Assembly: GCF_020497125.1 (NCBI RefSeq)
Contig: NC_059082.1
Coordinates: 53,404,524 to 53,468,523, forward strand
Reading direction: 5' to 3'
Origin: Mauremys mutica
Lineage: Eukaryota > Chordata > Testudines > Geoemydidae
Length of the DNA: 64,000 bases
Part shown: piece after piece, positions 1 to 12,128 of the stretch
How the letters are laid out: every line of letters begins with the position of its first letter
Position numbering within the stretch: position 1 is the first letter of the stretch
Notes under the pieces: model-generated
Databases searched by the model: none
What the model saw: the letters and a program-made list of their open reading frames with translations, nothing else
What the model was told of the DNA's origin: nothing
Position numbers and translations under genes: made by a program

Positions 1-2655
1 TCTCATTTGGTATATAGTTCATTTAATTTAGTTATAGTATTAGTTAGTTGATAGTTGTGTTTGGACTTTTTTGGTATGCAGTAATCCCTTGGATTTAAAC
101 AATGTGCCATGTGCAGGACTGTTATCCTTATCACTGGTAGACATAATAGTTACCTGATTTGTTTTGGTGAGGGATCTGCGAGGGACAAATGCCCTCTCTG
201 TACTATGCTCCCCATGAGAATGAAAAAAACAGGAATATCTGCCTTAAGGTTCATCATCTTGAAAAAACGACATGTCCCTCCTCAGGGCCTGACCCTCACC
301 ACGAGAAAGCAGAGAGCTCCTCTACGAGGAGTGCCCTGTTTGGTTGCCACAGCTTTGAAGCCTCCTTCGGACGAGGAATGTAGATCTTCCTCCTCTCCTG
401 CAGCTTCCTCAGAGTGCTCACAACCTTCTGAGGCTGATGGGCCATGCTCCTTGTCTCTTAGAAAAGCACAAAAATAGTCCTCTGGTACAGAGTCAGTCTT
501 GTCGTAAGCAACACACTCACCAGCAGTCTGAGGTGGCACTGTCAAATACAGATCCAGTGGGGCTGCCAAACCTTTCACAAAGACAAGGTTTCTCTTAGGC
601 ATAAAGTTGGGGTCTGGCCTAAGGTTATATCTGAGTTCCACTTCAGTCAGACCATTCATCTTCTGGTATGTGTTCCAAAACCTTGCTCTAGTAAAGTCAT
701 TGAGAAGCTCCCTACTTTGGATGTTGGAGGGCTCTATCTGTGTGATCCACAAAAGTTTTTTAGGTTATCTCCTATACTCTTTGTAGGCTCATTTTACCCC
801 AAACTCTTTAGTTGTTCGGCAAATGAACAGTCAAGGAAGTTGTTCCCCAGGTCTGTGCTGAAATACAGGGAATTTAAGAGACTGGATTTATATAGTGAAA
901 GGCCTATACTACTGTGAGCCTTCAAATGAGGGTGTCATACTATCAGACTTTATTGTCTAAGTATTCCTTTATTAATTGGTCACGAATTTCTGTATTCACA
1001 AACCAGTTGTCAGAGGATTATAAAGAGCAGTTCTTGATCATTGCCTCTGAAGGTCACGTCACTGCCTGGACATCTCTCAAAGGCTATCAACACATCTAAC
1101 GTGGCTTTATGTTCGGTGGTGACAGGCATCTCAAAGAGGTGGTGGTCTTCATTGCAGGCCACCAGCATCCAAAAGGAACTATGGATTTGCTATTTGAGGG
1201 CACTAAGTTGTTTTTTCAGAAGACCAATGATGCCATGCGCATGTTGAGAGTCCCATATAACTCTTCACGCTCTGGGAGTTTATACCCTAGTGATGAACAC
1301 GACAAGCACAGCATAGACATTGCTACTATTCGAGACTTCAGGATGTCTCTAGATGGAGATGCAAACCTCCTATATATCACCTATCAGCTCTGTCCACAGC
1401 AGGTCATTTTCCTAGATCTTGGCTTCATTAGGGTCATTTTGTCATCGCAGTTGTGGACAGCATACAGACTGTGAATCATCTAAAAAAATTTGACATCTCC
1501 CTTCATCCCCCCAGTTTGGAAAACATCTATCTTTCTTTTACAGTGAAAGGACAGCAATGCTTTTTGACAGTTGGGATCTCAGCACTGTGCAGGAGGGAAA
1601 TGTTATCTAGTTCACTTCCATCCCCTTCCCAAACCCCGCTTCCCATCCCTTTTCTGGGACCCATTTCACAAGGCTGTATTAATGTTAAGAGACTTTTAGT
1701 CTCTTTGATCAGAGAGCAATAGCAGAAATTACTTACCAACACAGAGGGAAAGGGTTTAATTCTCGTTATTTCCTGATTCCCCAAAAGGGCGGCTGTCTTT
1801 GGCTCCTCCTAGATATAAGAAAGTTGAACATATCAAGAAAATCAAGTTCAGAATGGTTATCCTTGCATCTATTATCCCATCCATAGTGATGAGGGATTGG
1901 TATGCTGCCTTCAATCCTGGTCACAGAAAGTATCTTCGATACGTAGTAGGGAATGTGCACTTTCAGTACATGGTTCTGCTCTTTGTTGAAAGAAGCAAAG
2001 GGGAACTGATTACAGACCAGCGTGTATATCGCTGCATTTCTGACTTTATCAAGCTCTGTTATAATCTAGCAAATGTTGTTCTTCCTTCTAGAATAACGAC
2101 CCATTCTACAAGGGCTCGTTCCAGTTCATCAGCCTTCTTGAGTAACATACTGATGTGGACTTGGCAAGGCAGCAATGTGGTCATTGGTACATACCTTCTC
2201 CAGACACTGTTATCACTCACACTTTCCTGGGCAATGCCAATTTTGGCAAGTCAGTGCTACAGTCTCTCTTCATGTAATCCCTGTAAGGGAATAGCTGATG
2301 AGTCACCTTCACTAGAATATATATGTGCACAATCACTTGAAGGATTGAACATGGTTTCTTTCCTGTTCCGTAACTACAGTTCTTTGAGAGTGCTCTGCAT
2401 ACATACATTATACAACCGTCTCACCATCCCCCTAGTTCAGGTATTAGATGGCTGTGTGAAGGAACAAGGGGGCAGCCGCCATGCCCCATAATGCCCTCTG
2501 CTCACTGCACAAGGATGCATTTGTCTCCTAGTGGTACTGCTGGCAAAAGTCTCCAACTTGAGTTCATTGGGTGCACATAAACCTACACTGGAATGTATAC
2601 ATGCACAACTCATCTCAAAGAGCAGTTACCATACAGGGAAGTAACCATTTTTTTT
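1..2655 (+). mobile_element. DIRS-type retrotransposon, old copy 1, left end cut by window
   Basis: This is a heavily mutated DIRS relic. At 100-250 a frame with CxxC and GEG residues matches the zinc-knuckle-like start of the gag ORF in the young copy at 44940. At 640-1100 the gag C-terminal part is readable (PNSLVV near 796), but the Arg/Ser-rich middle is missing. Around 1810-1960 reverse transcriptase motifs occur (KFRMVILASIIPS, DWYAAF). The sequence then jumps at about 1990 into the tyrosine recombinase, with its HSTR box near 2100, so the rest of RT and RNase H is deleted. An internal complementary region (about 2348-2412) is roughly the reverse complement of the right end (about 2595-2650). 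All frames hold stops. The left boundary is outside the window. Confidence 0.75.
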
Positions 2656-3159
2656 TTTGCATCTTAGCTTTTAGTTTTGAGGGCCTTTCAGGATTGCTCT
2701 GCTCTGCTCTGACCACCTCTCTTTCCATTTTTCTTCTCACTGGTGTCAGTCACAGTAGTTCATTCCATGTTAGTGGAGCTTTTTTGGTTTGTTTTCTTTT
2801 TCTCATGGTTCTCTTCCCTCAATGATAGAGGGGAAAACTTGAGAAAGTTCAGAGGCACTTTCTGCCTGTTCTGAAGCTGAAACTTGTTCTGAATAGAAGT
2901 GGGAGTTGGATTGGCGTTTACATTGAACTACATCGCTGTGCCCTCGGAATCACACATGTCCTATCCATCCACATTAATGTGTCCTGGATTCTCCTAAGAT
3001 CTTGGAGGATAAAGCTTGCCTTTGAGTCAGGACTAGAAACGCGCATGGTGAGTGATCTGACAGTAGGCTTCCAGACCTTTGAGAAAAGCACATTTTTTTT
3101 TCCCCCATGCTCTTCACTCCTTGGCTATTCAGTCCCAGGAAGATGTAGCCAAATTAAAA
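2656..3159. other. intron 2 sequence, nothing recognised
   Basis: This stretch holds T-rich tracts (2650-2661 and 3091-3106). No domain, terminal repeat or RNA was recognised, and its short open frames contain no family motif. Confidence 0.4.
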
Positions 3160-3520
3160 GGATATTGGAGAAGAGCAACAAAAATGCCTAGGCAGTTACA
3201 AAGGGATTTACTTACATGGGACAAATATAAGCAAGATGTGCAGAGAATGGCTAAACAGTTTTAACACCTAGCAGTCAATATACTGGAAGAGTATCAGCAC
3301 CAAGAGTAAATATTTAGATATAACTAGAGCTAATGTGTTGAACATCAGAAAAAAATTCATCACATGAGATCTGTTAGGTTGGGAGATATTGTCCCAAGTG
3401 CAGTGGTTGGAAAGCATTATCACTTGGACCACTTTAAAATAGACAAAACGAAGCACTATAAATATATGGTAAGGAACAATCTTGTAGTCTCCGTGGAATG
3501 ACCTAGATTAACTAGTGTTC
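3160..3520 (+). mobile_element. CR1-like LINE 3' end
   Basis: A phrase like 'gagaagagcaacaaaaatg' (3168-3186) parallels the phrase at 60216-60236 in the CR1/L3 copy. It is followed by a tail resembling CR1 3' UTRs ('ggaccactttaaaatagac', then 'ggaatgacctaga' near 3495). The copy appears cut off by the left end of DIRS copy 2. Assignment is by resemblance only. Confidence 0.45.
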
Positions 3521-3525
3521 TTTGA

Positions 3526-3690
3526 ATAGTGACCCTATGGGTGCTCCACTGTAGGTGTATCCGCGCCTCTAATCGGAGAATTTAGGTAACTGTGTCCGTT
3601 CAGCTCACACATGCACTCTCCCTCCCTTGTGATCTGCCTCCAGGCTATCTAGTACTGCACAGGCGAACTTCCCTAAGTTTTTTCTTGTCT
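3526..3690 (+). repeat. left inverted terminal repeat, DIRS copy 2
   Basis: This is the reverse complement, with scattered mismatches, of about 8310-8470. Shared blocks include 'gtgctccactgtagg', 'cctctaatcggagaatt' and 'gtgtccgttcag'. Confidence 0.8.
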
Positions 3691-5417
3691 GCCTTTGGCC
3701 AGGCACCGAGTAAGTCGTCCCTTCCTTCTTGGCATTGATAAGTGTTTAGTAGAAACAGTAAATGTTTTTAGACTTTCCATTTTCGTTTTTAAAAAATAAT
3801 TTTTTCTTTCACGTTTCCTGCCTTTGTTCGAGGGGGATCACCTCACAGGCATTTAATAGTTGAATTAAGTTTTTCAGTTCTTTAAATTAAAAAAACAAAA
3901 ACCACACCTTTCACGTTTCCCTGCCTTTTGGGGGTGATTGCCCCAGGAGAGGCATGTCTGGTTCCCCTGGCTTCAAGAAGTGCCTCTCTTGCAATGAGGC
4001 AATCCCCATAACGGACAGATACTTTCATTGTGTCCGGTGCCTGGAGGACACGCACATTCTTTCTGCCAGAAGCTAAAGGCAAGATCTCATACGAACCGGG
4101 AGCTGAAATTAAACTTCTCCTAATGGAGGGTGCTCTTCAGCCGCTGACTGAACCCAGTTCTCCAGGACAAAGATTGTCCATAGAGCCTTCAACATCCAGA
4201 GGGGTAGAGTTGTGAAAGAAGTTGTCTGATTCCCCTCTCGTCCCCTCTCCCCCGCAAAGCTTCTAGAAAAAGGGCTCCAAGCCCTCAAACTTGAGTCCTT
4301 GGCCAGCCAGAGGGGATCCCCGGTGGCCACCTCGGTACTGATGGCTCCGAAGCACAGGACCCAGAAATATCAGGGAACTGCCTGTATGATCTCTGCGGCA
4401 CTGCCTAAGGACCTGATGGGCACAGGTGTGGAGGCAATGTCACCACCTCCCAGAGATAAAGACAGAGACCGAACAGTCTCTAAAAGATCAGCACAGACAA
4501 AACCATCCTTGTTCAGAGTGTGGCAAAACACCCTCATCGTAGGGTTCCTCCCATAAACAACTTGTGATACCAACGAGTTAACACCGACACTCCTCAATGA
4601 TACCTAGCATATCAACAGTACTGCAAGAGTTCTGTTCTTGAGGGAGTTGGCAATCACTGAAGAACCGGAATCCCCACTACTTGGCACCAGAGCCCTGGTT
4701 CCAAGCATGTCTAGGTCCCCTGATTCACCACTGACACTGGGCCATTAACCCAGTGCCCCAGTCAGCACCACCCTTCTCCAGCGAGGAATCTGTCATCTTG
4801 GTCACTTTCCATCTTTCCCTGTTCTCTGAGTATCCCACCATTGCAACATGAGGGACCTCCCCAACCGTTCCCTTATGCCAACCTTCAATCAGGTACAGTC
4901 CTCCGTGAGCGCCACTGCTACCATTTTCCCCCTTTTCCCTCGTGGCTGTATTGGGATCCGTAGGTTATGTATGGATTTATACCTTGCAAGCATCCATTGT
5001 CTCTCATAAAGAATCCATCTGGCGGTCCCTACAGCTTCAGTGTCCAGGCGCCCAGAGCCTGAGGAAGAAACTTTTGAAGGGCAGGAGTCCAGACTTTGAA
5101 GTGGAGACTACCCCACCAGCAAACTTCATACTCACCATATGAGGCTGTGATGCCCCCTCCTTCATTACTGGAGGCTCTTTCAGGACCTTACCAAGAGGGT
5201 GGCAGTTAAGCTTCAAATTCCCCTACAGGTTGTGATAGATACACACCACAAGGTGGTAGATATTCTACACACTTAACGAGGTGCTCCTGGATCCTTCCAA
5301 GGTCATCTGGCAGACACCAGCTTCCATTTCACCAATGTGCAAGAGCTGACAAGAAGTACTGTGTCCCCGCTAAAGAGGCAGACTTCCTCTCTATGCACCC
5401 TCAACCTAACTGTATAG

Positions 5418-5720
5418 TTGTGGATGCATAATGCACAGGGAAAACAATATCTTGCCAAATCAACTCCATATGATAGACTGGAAGATGCTAGACCCTTTTG
5501 GGAGGAAGGTGTAAATGTCGGTGACCTTACAATTCAGGCTGCTGAACTACAAGCTGTAATGGCCAAGAACAAATACATAAATTATGGGAAACTCAACACA
5601 TTTATTGACTGCTTGCCAGAGGTGCAAAAAGAACAATATCAGGCCATAGTTAAAGAGGGTAAGTTAGTAGCTAGAATAGTGCTACAGAAGACCCTAGACG
5701 CTGTGGATATGGTGACCTGA
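5418..5720 (+). pseudogene. DIRS gag-like C-terminal fragment (copy 2)
   Basis: A 100-codon open stretch aligns with the gag C-terminal region of the young copy (its 46720-46990). Both have an LxxxxPFWEEG/MDLLGRKVY-like segment, a run of alternating hydrophobics, LPEVQKEQ against LPTTVRQEF, and a closing TLDAVD against ALDAAD. The nucleic-acid-binding N-terminus lies upstream at 3954-4080 in a broken frame. This is the DIRS structural-type protein and not a host gene. Confidence 0.6.
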
Positions 5721-6184
5721 TCAGTCTTGATGGCAATGGTAATGAGACAAGCATCCTAGCTACACCTCTCCAAGGAAGTGCAGATGATGGTCAAGGACTT
5801 CCTGCTTGAAGGGCCCAAACTCTTTGCCAGTAAGACTGATGTGTCACTTCACATGTTAAAGAACTTCAGGGCCATGCTCTGCTCCCTGGGAATCTACGCA
5901 GTGGGACAGAAGAGAAAATATGGCTAACAACCACCTCACAGATCCCAAACACCTGAGTTCCCACTGTCAAAGTAGTAGTACGAGTCACAGCATAAGGCCC
6001 TGGATGCAAGAGGAAACAGTCAGCCACCCAGTTCTCAACCCTCATCCTCTAAATATCAGTTTTGATGCTTTAGTTGAGGCCCTGAACAGCAGCAGCCATT
6101 GTTGCAAGGGATGGTTATCTATGGACCTTCCATGTCCCTTTGGAAGTTGCCTTACCCTCTTCTAAAGAGTTGGGAGAACATCAC

Positions 6185-7110
6185 CTTTGACAAATGGGTC
6201 TTGGAGATTTTTTCAAAGGGTTACGCCATCCACCTCAGATCCCTCCCCAAAACCCACCTTTCAACCCTATCCCTCTTCAGGGACCCTTTTAACCTGAGTC
6301 TACTTCATCAGAAAATAGATCTGCTATGCCTAGGGCCATAGAACCAGTCCCTGTTTGTCTGTATTTCCCAATCCCCCAGATGAACGGATGTTGGAGACCC
6401 ATACTAGATCTAAGGGCGTTGAACAAATATATGAAGGCTCCAAAGTTCAAGAAGCTCACGCAAGTAGCCATTATTCCAACTCTGGAGCAAGGAGATTGGC
6501 TTTTGGCCCTGAATCGTCTTCCATTTAAATCTGGCCATCTCACAGGAGATTCCTCCAGTTTCCTTTGGGCAGGACCATTATCAGTATAGAGTGCTCCCAT
6601 CCGCACCCAGGGTATTCTCCAAGGTTGTGTTCATCATAGCGGCACAACTGCAGACATTGTGTATTATCTATCCATATGTGGAAGACTGCCTCCTCTGGGC
6701 TCCTTTGGTCGAGGATGCCTTGTAGGCCACCCAGATGACTATGAACATATTTGCACAATGGTCTACAGCTCAATACCCAGAAATTGATCTTCACCCCGAT
6801 ACACCTGGAGTTCTTTGGGGCTGAGCTTGACGCAGTACAAGCAAGAGCCCACAAACATTGTCCAGGAATTGTCTGTGACTTCTTGAACATGTGGCAGTTT
6901 GCACTTTTGTGACTCCACACATCTGGTTGTTGAAGAAATGTTTGTAGATGTGGCTCAGATCTGTCTGCTCCCTGAGCAGAAATGCCCTGGATTGGTGGAA
7001 GTAGCCTTCCAGTGTCTATATGGGTATTCCATTCATACAACCCCACTAATGCTGACCCTAACGCTAGACACCTCCCTGATAGGTTGGGGAGCCCCTCTTA
7101 AATGACCACG
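6185..7110 (+). pseudogene. DIRS reverse transcriptase/RNase H remnant (copy 2)
   Basis: Across several frames one can read the entry segment DKWVLEIFSKGY (6189-6224), the SLFRDPF block (6271-6291), RPILDLRALNKY (6397-6432), and an intact LEQGDW stretch (6483-6500) that is shortened in the young copy. The YxDD region is decayed (near 6670). The RNase H region (DTSLIGWGAPL near 7068-7104) is partly visible. Many stops and indels mean it is not functional. Confidence 0.65.
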
Positions 7111-7499
7111 AAGTCCAGGGCAAGTAGTCTTCCTCAGAAGCTGCACTCCATATCAACTTCTTGAAACTAAGAGCTGTCAGAAATGCCTGCACACATTCTC
7201 TCCCATTCATCAGGGATACTCACACAAAAGTCATGACACAGTATAACCTGCATGATTTACATAAATCACAAAAGGGGCGCCAGATCACTCTCCCTTTGTG
7301 CAGAAGTGATAAAACTTTAGAATTGGTGCATCCGCCACAGCGTGTTCATGTCAGTCTCTTGCCTGCCAGGGATACAGAAATCCGACAGTCTCAGTCGGAA
7401 CTTCTCCCACGATCATGAATGGGAAACGAATCCTGCAATTCTTCATGACATTCAACCTGTAGGGGACCCTCACAATAGATCTTTGCCACTTACTGCTCC

Positions 7500-8110
7500 C
7501 TGTTACACCTATCCATGAAGGTGGCATTTCTGGTGGCCATTACTTAGCTCGAAGGATAGGGGAGAAAGTGGCATTTATGGCACACCTGCTATTCATGGTC
7601 TTCTTTAAGGACAAAGTCACCTTGAGGCCACACCTCAAGTTCCTCCTCAGGGTAACCTCATCTTTTCATGTGACCTAGCAAATTCACCTGTCTGTATTTT
7701 TTCCAAAACTGCATCTTGCCAATAGGGAGGCCACACTACATATGCTGGATGTTAGGAGGGCCCTAGCATTCTACTTGGACAGGACTAAGGATTTTAGGAA
7801 ATCTCCCAGACTTTTCCTTTCAGTCGTGCAAAAATCCAAGGGCTCCACAATATCACTCCACAGACTCTCCAAATGGTTCTCCAGTTGTATTAATCATTGT
7901 TACTATGTTCGGAACCTGCAGCCCCCTTCAGGAATCCACACGCACTCCACAAGATCCATTTCCACTTCGATCACATTTGTTAAAGATGTCCCCATCTCTG
8001 AAATCTTCAGGGCAGCAACTTAGGCCTCTGTCCATACTTTCGCAGAATACTACGCGATTACTTGTGACTCAGCCTCTGATGCCGTCTTTTTAGCTCCACA
8101 GTGTTATCGT
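7500..8110 (+). pseudogene. DIRS tyrosine recombinase remnant (copy 2)
   Basis: The best-kept part is the frame at 7742-8023. It has LDVRRALAFYLDRTK (equivalent to LDVRRALAFYIDRTR in the young copy), the catalytic H-S-T-R box (about 7942-7953) and the following IxEIFRAAT. The first catalytic arginine region lies upstream in another frame (7530-7560). Frames are broken and no activity is expected. Confidence 0.7.
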
Positions 8111-8309
8111 CAGTAACTGACTCCATTCCAAAGTTCTAACCCTCCATGGGGGATACTGCTGTGACATCACCTACAGTGGAGCTCCCATAGAGACACTACT
8201 CAAAGACGTTATTCACCTTGTGCAGTAATGATGGTTCTTCAAGATGTGTCCCCCTGTGGGTGCTCCACAACCTGCCCCCCTCCCTTCTGCTTTGGAGTTC
8301 TCAACAAGA

Positions 8310-8470
8310 GACTCTGTGGTAGCAAAGGAACTGAAGGCAGTGCTAGATAGCCTCGAGGCAGACCATGAGGGAGGGAGAGAGCATGTGCAGGCTGAACGGA
8401 CACTGCTACCTGAATTCTCCGATTAGAGGCACAGATGCGCCTACAGTGGAGCACCTATAGGGACACTTCC
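8310..8470 (-). repeat. right inverted terminal repeat, DIRS copy 2
   Basis: This is the inverted partner of 3526-3690. It contains 'gaattctccgattagaggc' and 'cctacagtggagcacctat'. Confidence 0.8.
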
Positions 8471-8475
8471 TCTTC

Positions 8476-9969
8476 TTCTTCATCCCTAATTTTTCTATTC
8501 CTCCAGAGTTTATAGAGCCTTGACACCTAGAGTCAAATTTCATTCTAAGGACTTGGCCTACTTTTCTAAGCTACTAGCAAAAGTATATTGTTTTAACTCA
8601 GAACAAACCCTGAAACCTCCTACACGCACACCCCCTCAGACACCCCCTCCCATAGTCTTTCCAGTTGACAGACCAGTGGGTACATCTATTTCATCTGTAT
8701 AGAATCTCTGTATTCCAAACTTAATTCTTCACAGTGTATGTGAGCTTCTGCAAGATGCCTGGAGCTAAACAGCCTCTTAAAAGGCAGCCTTGCCAAGGAA
8801 AACCCAGCAATCACATCAGATACTAGCAACTCTTCCCTTCGTGTGGTGAGCAGCTTTACACCTAAATAATCCAAAGATGAGAAAATTGATAGGGTAGTCA
8901 GTCTGTTCAGACGTCCAGTGGGCTCTGCTAAAATGAGACAGACTTGGTTATGTTGGATTAATCAAGAAGGGTCCTTCTATAATATCACCTAGCAACAAGC
9001 AATCCTCATGTTTCACAGAATGCTCTTTGCACCTCCTCAGCACTTACTCTAGTTCTAAATTGTGGCTTAAAACAGGGCTCAATGCTCGGATTTAAAGGGT
9101 CTTCTGTTGCTAAATTGTGTTTGCAGCTCTTCTGCCCTACATAGTTTTTTGGAGCAGGACCTGAGTTTACTCAGCCAATTTCTCCTGCTGGCTTTATAAG
9201 GTAGTTGAATGTATTCAAGACCCAAGGATCAGAATAATTGATGGATCAAAAATGAAGGAAATGCCCAAGGTCTGAGATTCCTTCCCTCCTTCCTCACCTG
9301 CTTTTGTGGCATGTTTCTTTTGCCCCATGTGCACCACTGTTGCTTCTTCTGTGGGTCAGCCTTGGGTTCTCTCCCTGGGCTGGCTTTCAACAGCTGTAAA
9401 GCCTGACGTCTATCATTTAAACAGCTCTTGGTTTTAGATGAGGAGCTCTGCCTCTCAAGCTTGCCCAGGCAAACTGCTTAGGGTTCTGAGACCTCATAGA
9501 AGACTTGGACAGTATTCTACCTGTCTCTCAGTAAGATTTTCAGCAGACCCAGCCCTCAGTCATCCTAGCGCCTTTGAATTTCTTCAAATAGCTTGCTGTC
9601 TTAGAAACCTTCCTGGTCTACCAGACCTTGTCCCAAGAAGGGAAATGCCTCAAGAAGAGTGGCAGCCAGCTCACTTTCTTGTCTCCTACAGGGCAGACAC
9701 TGAACTGCTCGATTATTCGGTTCACCTTAAAAATAAAATCCTTCCTCATAGCCTTAAATTAAAGATGACACACAGACTTCTTCACCCTTTTTTTTTTTCT
9801 GGTACCTGGAGAAAATCAGACTTCAAAAGGGCCTTTCTGGAGTAAAGCAAGCTATCATCAGGGCCAAGTTTTATAACAGTTATGACTAGGAAAGTCAGTC
9901 AGGTTCCCCAGAAGATTCTTTTCTGCATCTCAGACAAACCTAGGGCCAGCCCAGAAAATTTACCGACTT
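8476..9969. other. unassigned intronic stretch
   Basis: This lies between DIRS copies 2 and 3. A 135-codon open frame (9438-9845, +) reads like degraded coding sequence but matches no family recognised here. A poly-T run falls at 9788-9798. It may be an older transposon or the unrecognisable 5' part of DIRS copy 3. Confidence 0.35.
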
Positions 9970-11110
9970 AGTGGACGGAGGAGTGCCCTCAAAACCATAG
10001 TGGACTGGAAGAAAGCTCATCTTCCCTCCCTGGCCTGTGTAGTTTCCATATGCAGAGCCCTTTTAAATAGCCTTCCCCATGTTTCATCTATAGCTTGAGG
10101 GGTTTCTTAAGGGCATAGCAAACCTCTTTCCACAACCCAGGCTTCCGACTCCCTAGTAGGATCTCAATCTAGTATTAAAGGGACTGATTAGACCGCCACT
10201 TGTTCACTAACTCACCTTTCCATGAAGACGGTGTTCCTCATTGCTATCACCTCTGCCAGAAATGTAGGGGAGATAACGGTTTTGATGGAGCGTCCCCCTT
10301 TTCATGTGTTCTTCCCTGACAAGGGCACACTTACACCACATCCAAAGTTCACTCCCAAGGTGACTTCTGCATTTCACATGAATCAGCTTATTTAGCTTCC
10401 AGCCTTTTATCCCAAACCCAATGGGGATAACAGGGAAGCCATCCTCTATACGCTCGATTTGAGAATAGTCTTGCCTTCTGTTTGGACAGGACGAGGGCTT
10501 TCAGGAAATCTGATACTTTTCCTCTCCATTGCACATTGGTCAAAAGGTACAGTGATCTCCACTCAGAGACTCTCTAAGTGGGTCTACAGCTGTATTAAAC
10601 TCTGTTACTAATTGCATAATGTAGCACTCCCATCTTCAGTATGATGCATTCTATGAAATTGGTCCCCTCTTCCGTCACCTTCTCCAAGAAATCTGCAGAG
10701 CAGCTATCTGGGGCATCTGCTCATACCTTTGCAGAACACTCTGCCATCCTGGGGGATTTGGCTGCAGACCCCAAATATGGTGCCACAATACTATCATCTA
10801 TATCAGACTATGAAGATCCAGCCTCCAGTGCTGAGTACTGCTCGGGAGTCACCTACAGCAGAGCACCCACAGGGACACTGCTTGAGGAAGAGGAAGTTAC
10901 TCATCTTGTGCAGTTGTGATGATTCTTCGAGATGTTGTCTCTATGGGTGCTCCATGACCCACCCTCCTTCCTCTACTTCGACGTTCTAGTAGTTGACTCT
11001 GCGGTAGAGAAGGAACTGAGAAGCGCATGCTGGCTAGTCTCATGGCGGGTGAGGAGCAGCGCAAGCATGGGCAGGATGGACTTCAACCAGAGTTCTCCAG
11101 TCAGCAGCTT
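9970..11110 (+). mobile_element. DIRS-type retrotransposon, old copy 3, 3' half
   Basis: This is the tyrosine recombinase end of a DIRS element. FLKG and DLNLVLKGL (about 10100-10185) match RFLKGL and DLNLVLARL of the young copy. AITSAR (10246-10263) corresponds to the first catalytic arginine region, and QRLSKW (10565-10582) matches QRISSW. A block resembling the internal complementary and terminal regions follows ('gtcacctacagcagagcaccca' 10849-10870, 'tcttcgagatgttgtctctatgggtgctcc' 10924-10953). The 5' limit is uncertain. No gag or RT was recognised, so the copy is 5'-truncated or eroded. Confidence 0.65.
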
Positions 11111-11284
11111 GGAATTCTGTAAAAAGAACCACGTTTTTCTCCACCTCTCTGAAGATGGCATATTATTCAAATAGGGACACATTCTGATGGTGGACAACTA
11201 GGAAGGCTGTTCCTATGGAGTTTTCCAGGGGGGCTGTTCCTTTGGAGCTTTCCAGAGGTCCATAAGGTTGAAGGCACATTCAAT

Positions 11285-11326
11285 ACTTTTTTTTTCTTTT
11301 CTTTTTCTTTTTTTTTTTTTTAAAAC
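11285..11326. repeat. T-rich pyrimidine tract
   Basis: A run of T with occasional C, about 40 bases long. It is a simple low-complexity tract. Confidence 0.8.
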
Positions 11327-11439
11327 TGAGGTGAAGTGGCATCTTCTGTCAGTTTTTCAAGATGCTTTTCCCAGTAAGACTGGATGCTTTCTGGAAGGTA
11401 TGGTTTAGTCAAACATGAGTGTTTGGGCTCAGTACAAGG

Positions 11440-11520
11440 AGTAGGTGGATGAAATAGTATGGTCTGGCCTTAAAATCTGTGAATTTATAAACCAGCACAT
11501 CTGTGAATCTATAAACCACC
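11440..11520 (+). mobile_element. probable CR1 3' tail fragment
   Basis: 'tatggtctggccttaaaatctgtgaat' resembles the CR1 3' terminal phrase also seen at 22980-23000. The fragment is short. Confidence 0.4.
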
Positions 11521-12128
11521 ACACTCCCCCTTCTGATCTTATTCATATTTTGAAATTTATTTTTGTCATCAATAACTACCTGAGGAAGCTGACACAGATT
11601 ACAGGAAAAATCTTTAAAAAAACAAAACAAAACAAACACACTTTTAAAAATATATATATACCCCCATTATAATCCTAAAAATGCAAACATCCTCCTGATC
11701 AATATCCTAAACACTCTAAAGGAGTATTGCCCAGTTCACTTCAAAATTAACCCTGATTTAGGCCTTACTGGTCACTAGAAGAACTCATGTGGTTAACAGT
11801 TTAGTTTTCCAATGTATTATGTGAGATCTAGATACATATTGCTTCAACAAAATAGATATTTGGATGAAGAAATCTATGGGTTGCAGCAGAAGCAAGGTTG
11901 TTCGACTTTTTATTTTTTTTTATTTTTTCTTTCCCTTTCCTTTCCTTTCCTTTATATGTTTTTTTGTTTGAGGCTTGGTCAGTTGAGATCAAAATTGGTC
12001 TAAAGGTGCAGAAAGAGAAATTTAACGTGATTGGATTTCTGTTTTCTCTGTACCAATTCAAAATAATCCTACCCCTTATTTATTGTGAGACTTACCATAA
12101 GCCAATTCAGTTGTAAGTCACGATATAA

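Larger units (their letters stand above)
3521..8475 (+). mobile_element. DIRS-type retrotransposon, old copy 2, near full length
   Basis: Inverted terminal repeats (about 3526-3690 and 8310-8470) bound this copy. For example, 'gtgctccactgtagg' and 'cctctaatcggagaatt' on the left return reverse-complemented on the right. An internal complementary region near 8160-8275 repeats both ends. The order is gag (start conserved at 3954, zinc-knuckle-like cysteines to about 4045, C-terminal part 5418-5720), reverse transcriptase/RNase H (about 6185-7110), and tyrosine recombinase (about 7500-8110). Stops and frameshifts occur throughout, so the copy is dead. It lies in the CREBBP sense orientation. Confidence 0.85.

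Noticed and set aside
282..752. 156-codon - strand frame that reads like a real protein
   Set aside because: The + strand across the same stretch aligns with the DIRS gag of copy 1 (ALVKSL..LLW, then HFTPNSLVV), so the - strand frame is most likely a mirror of that.
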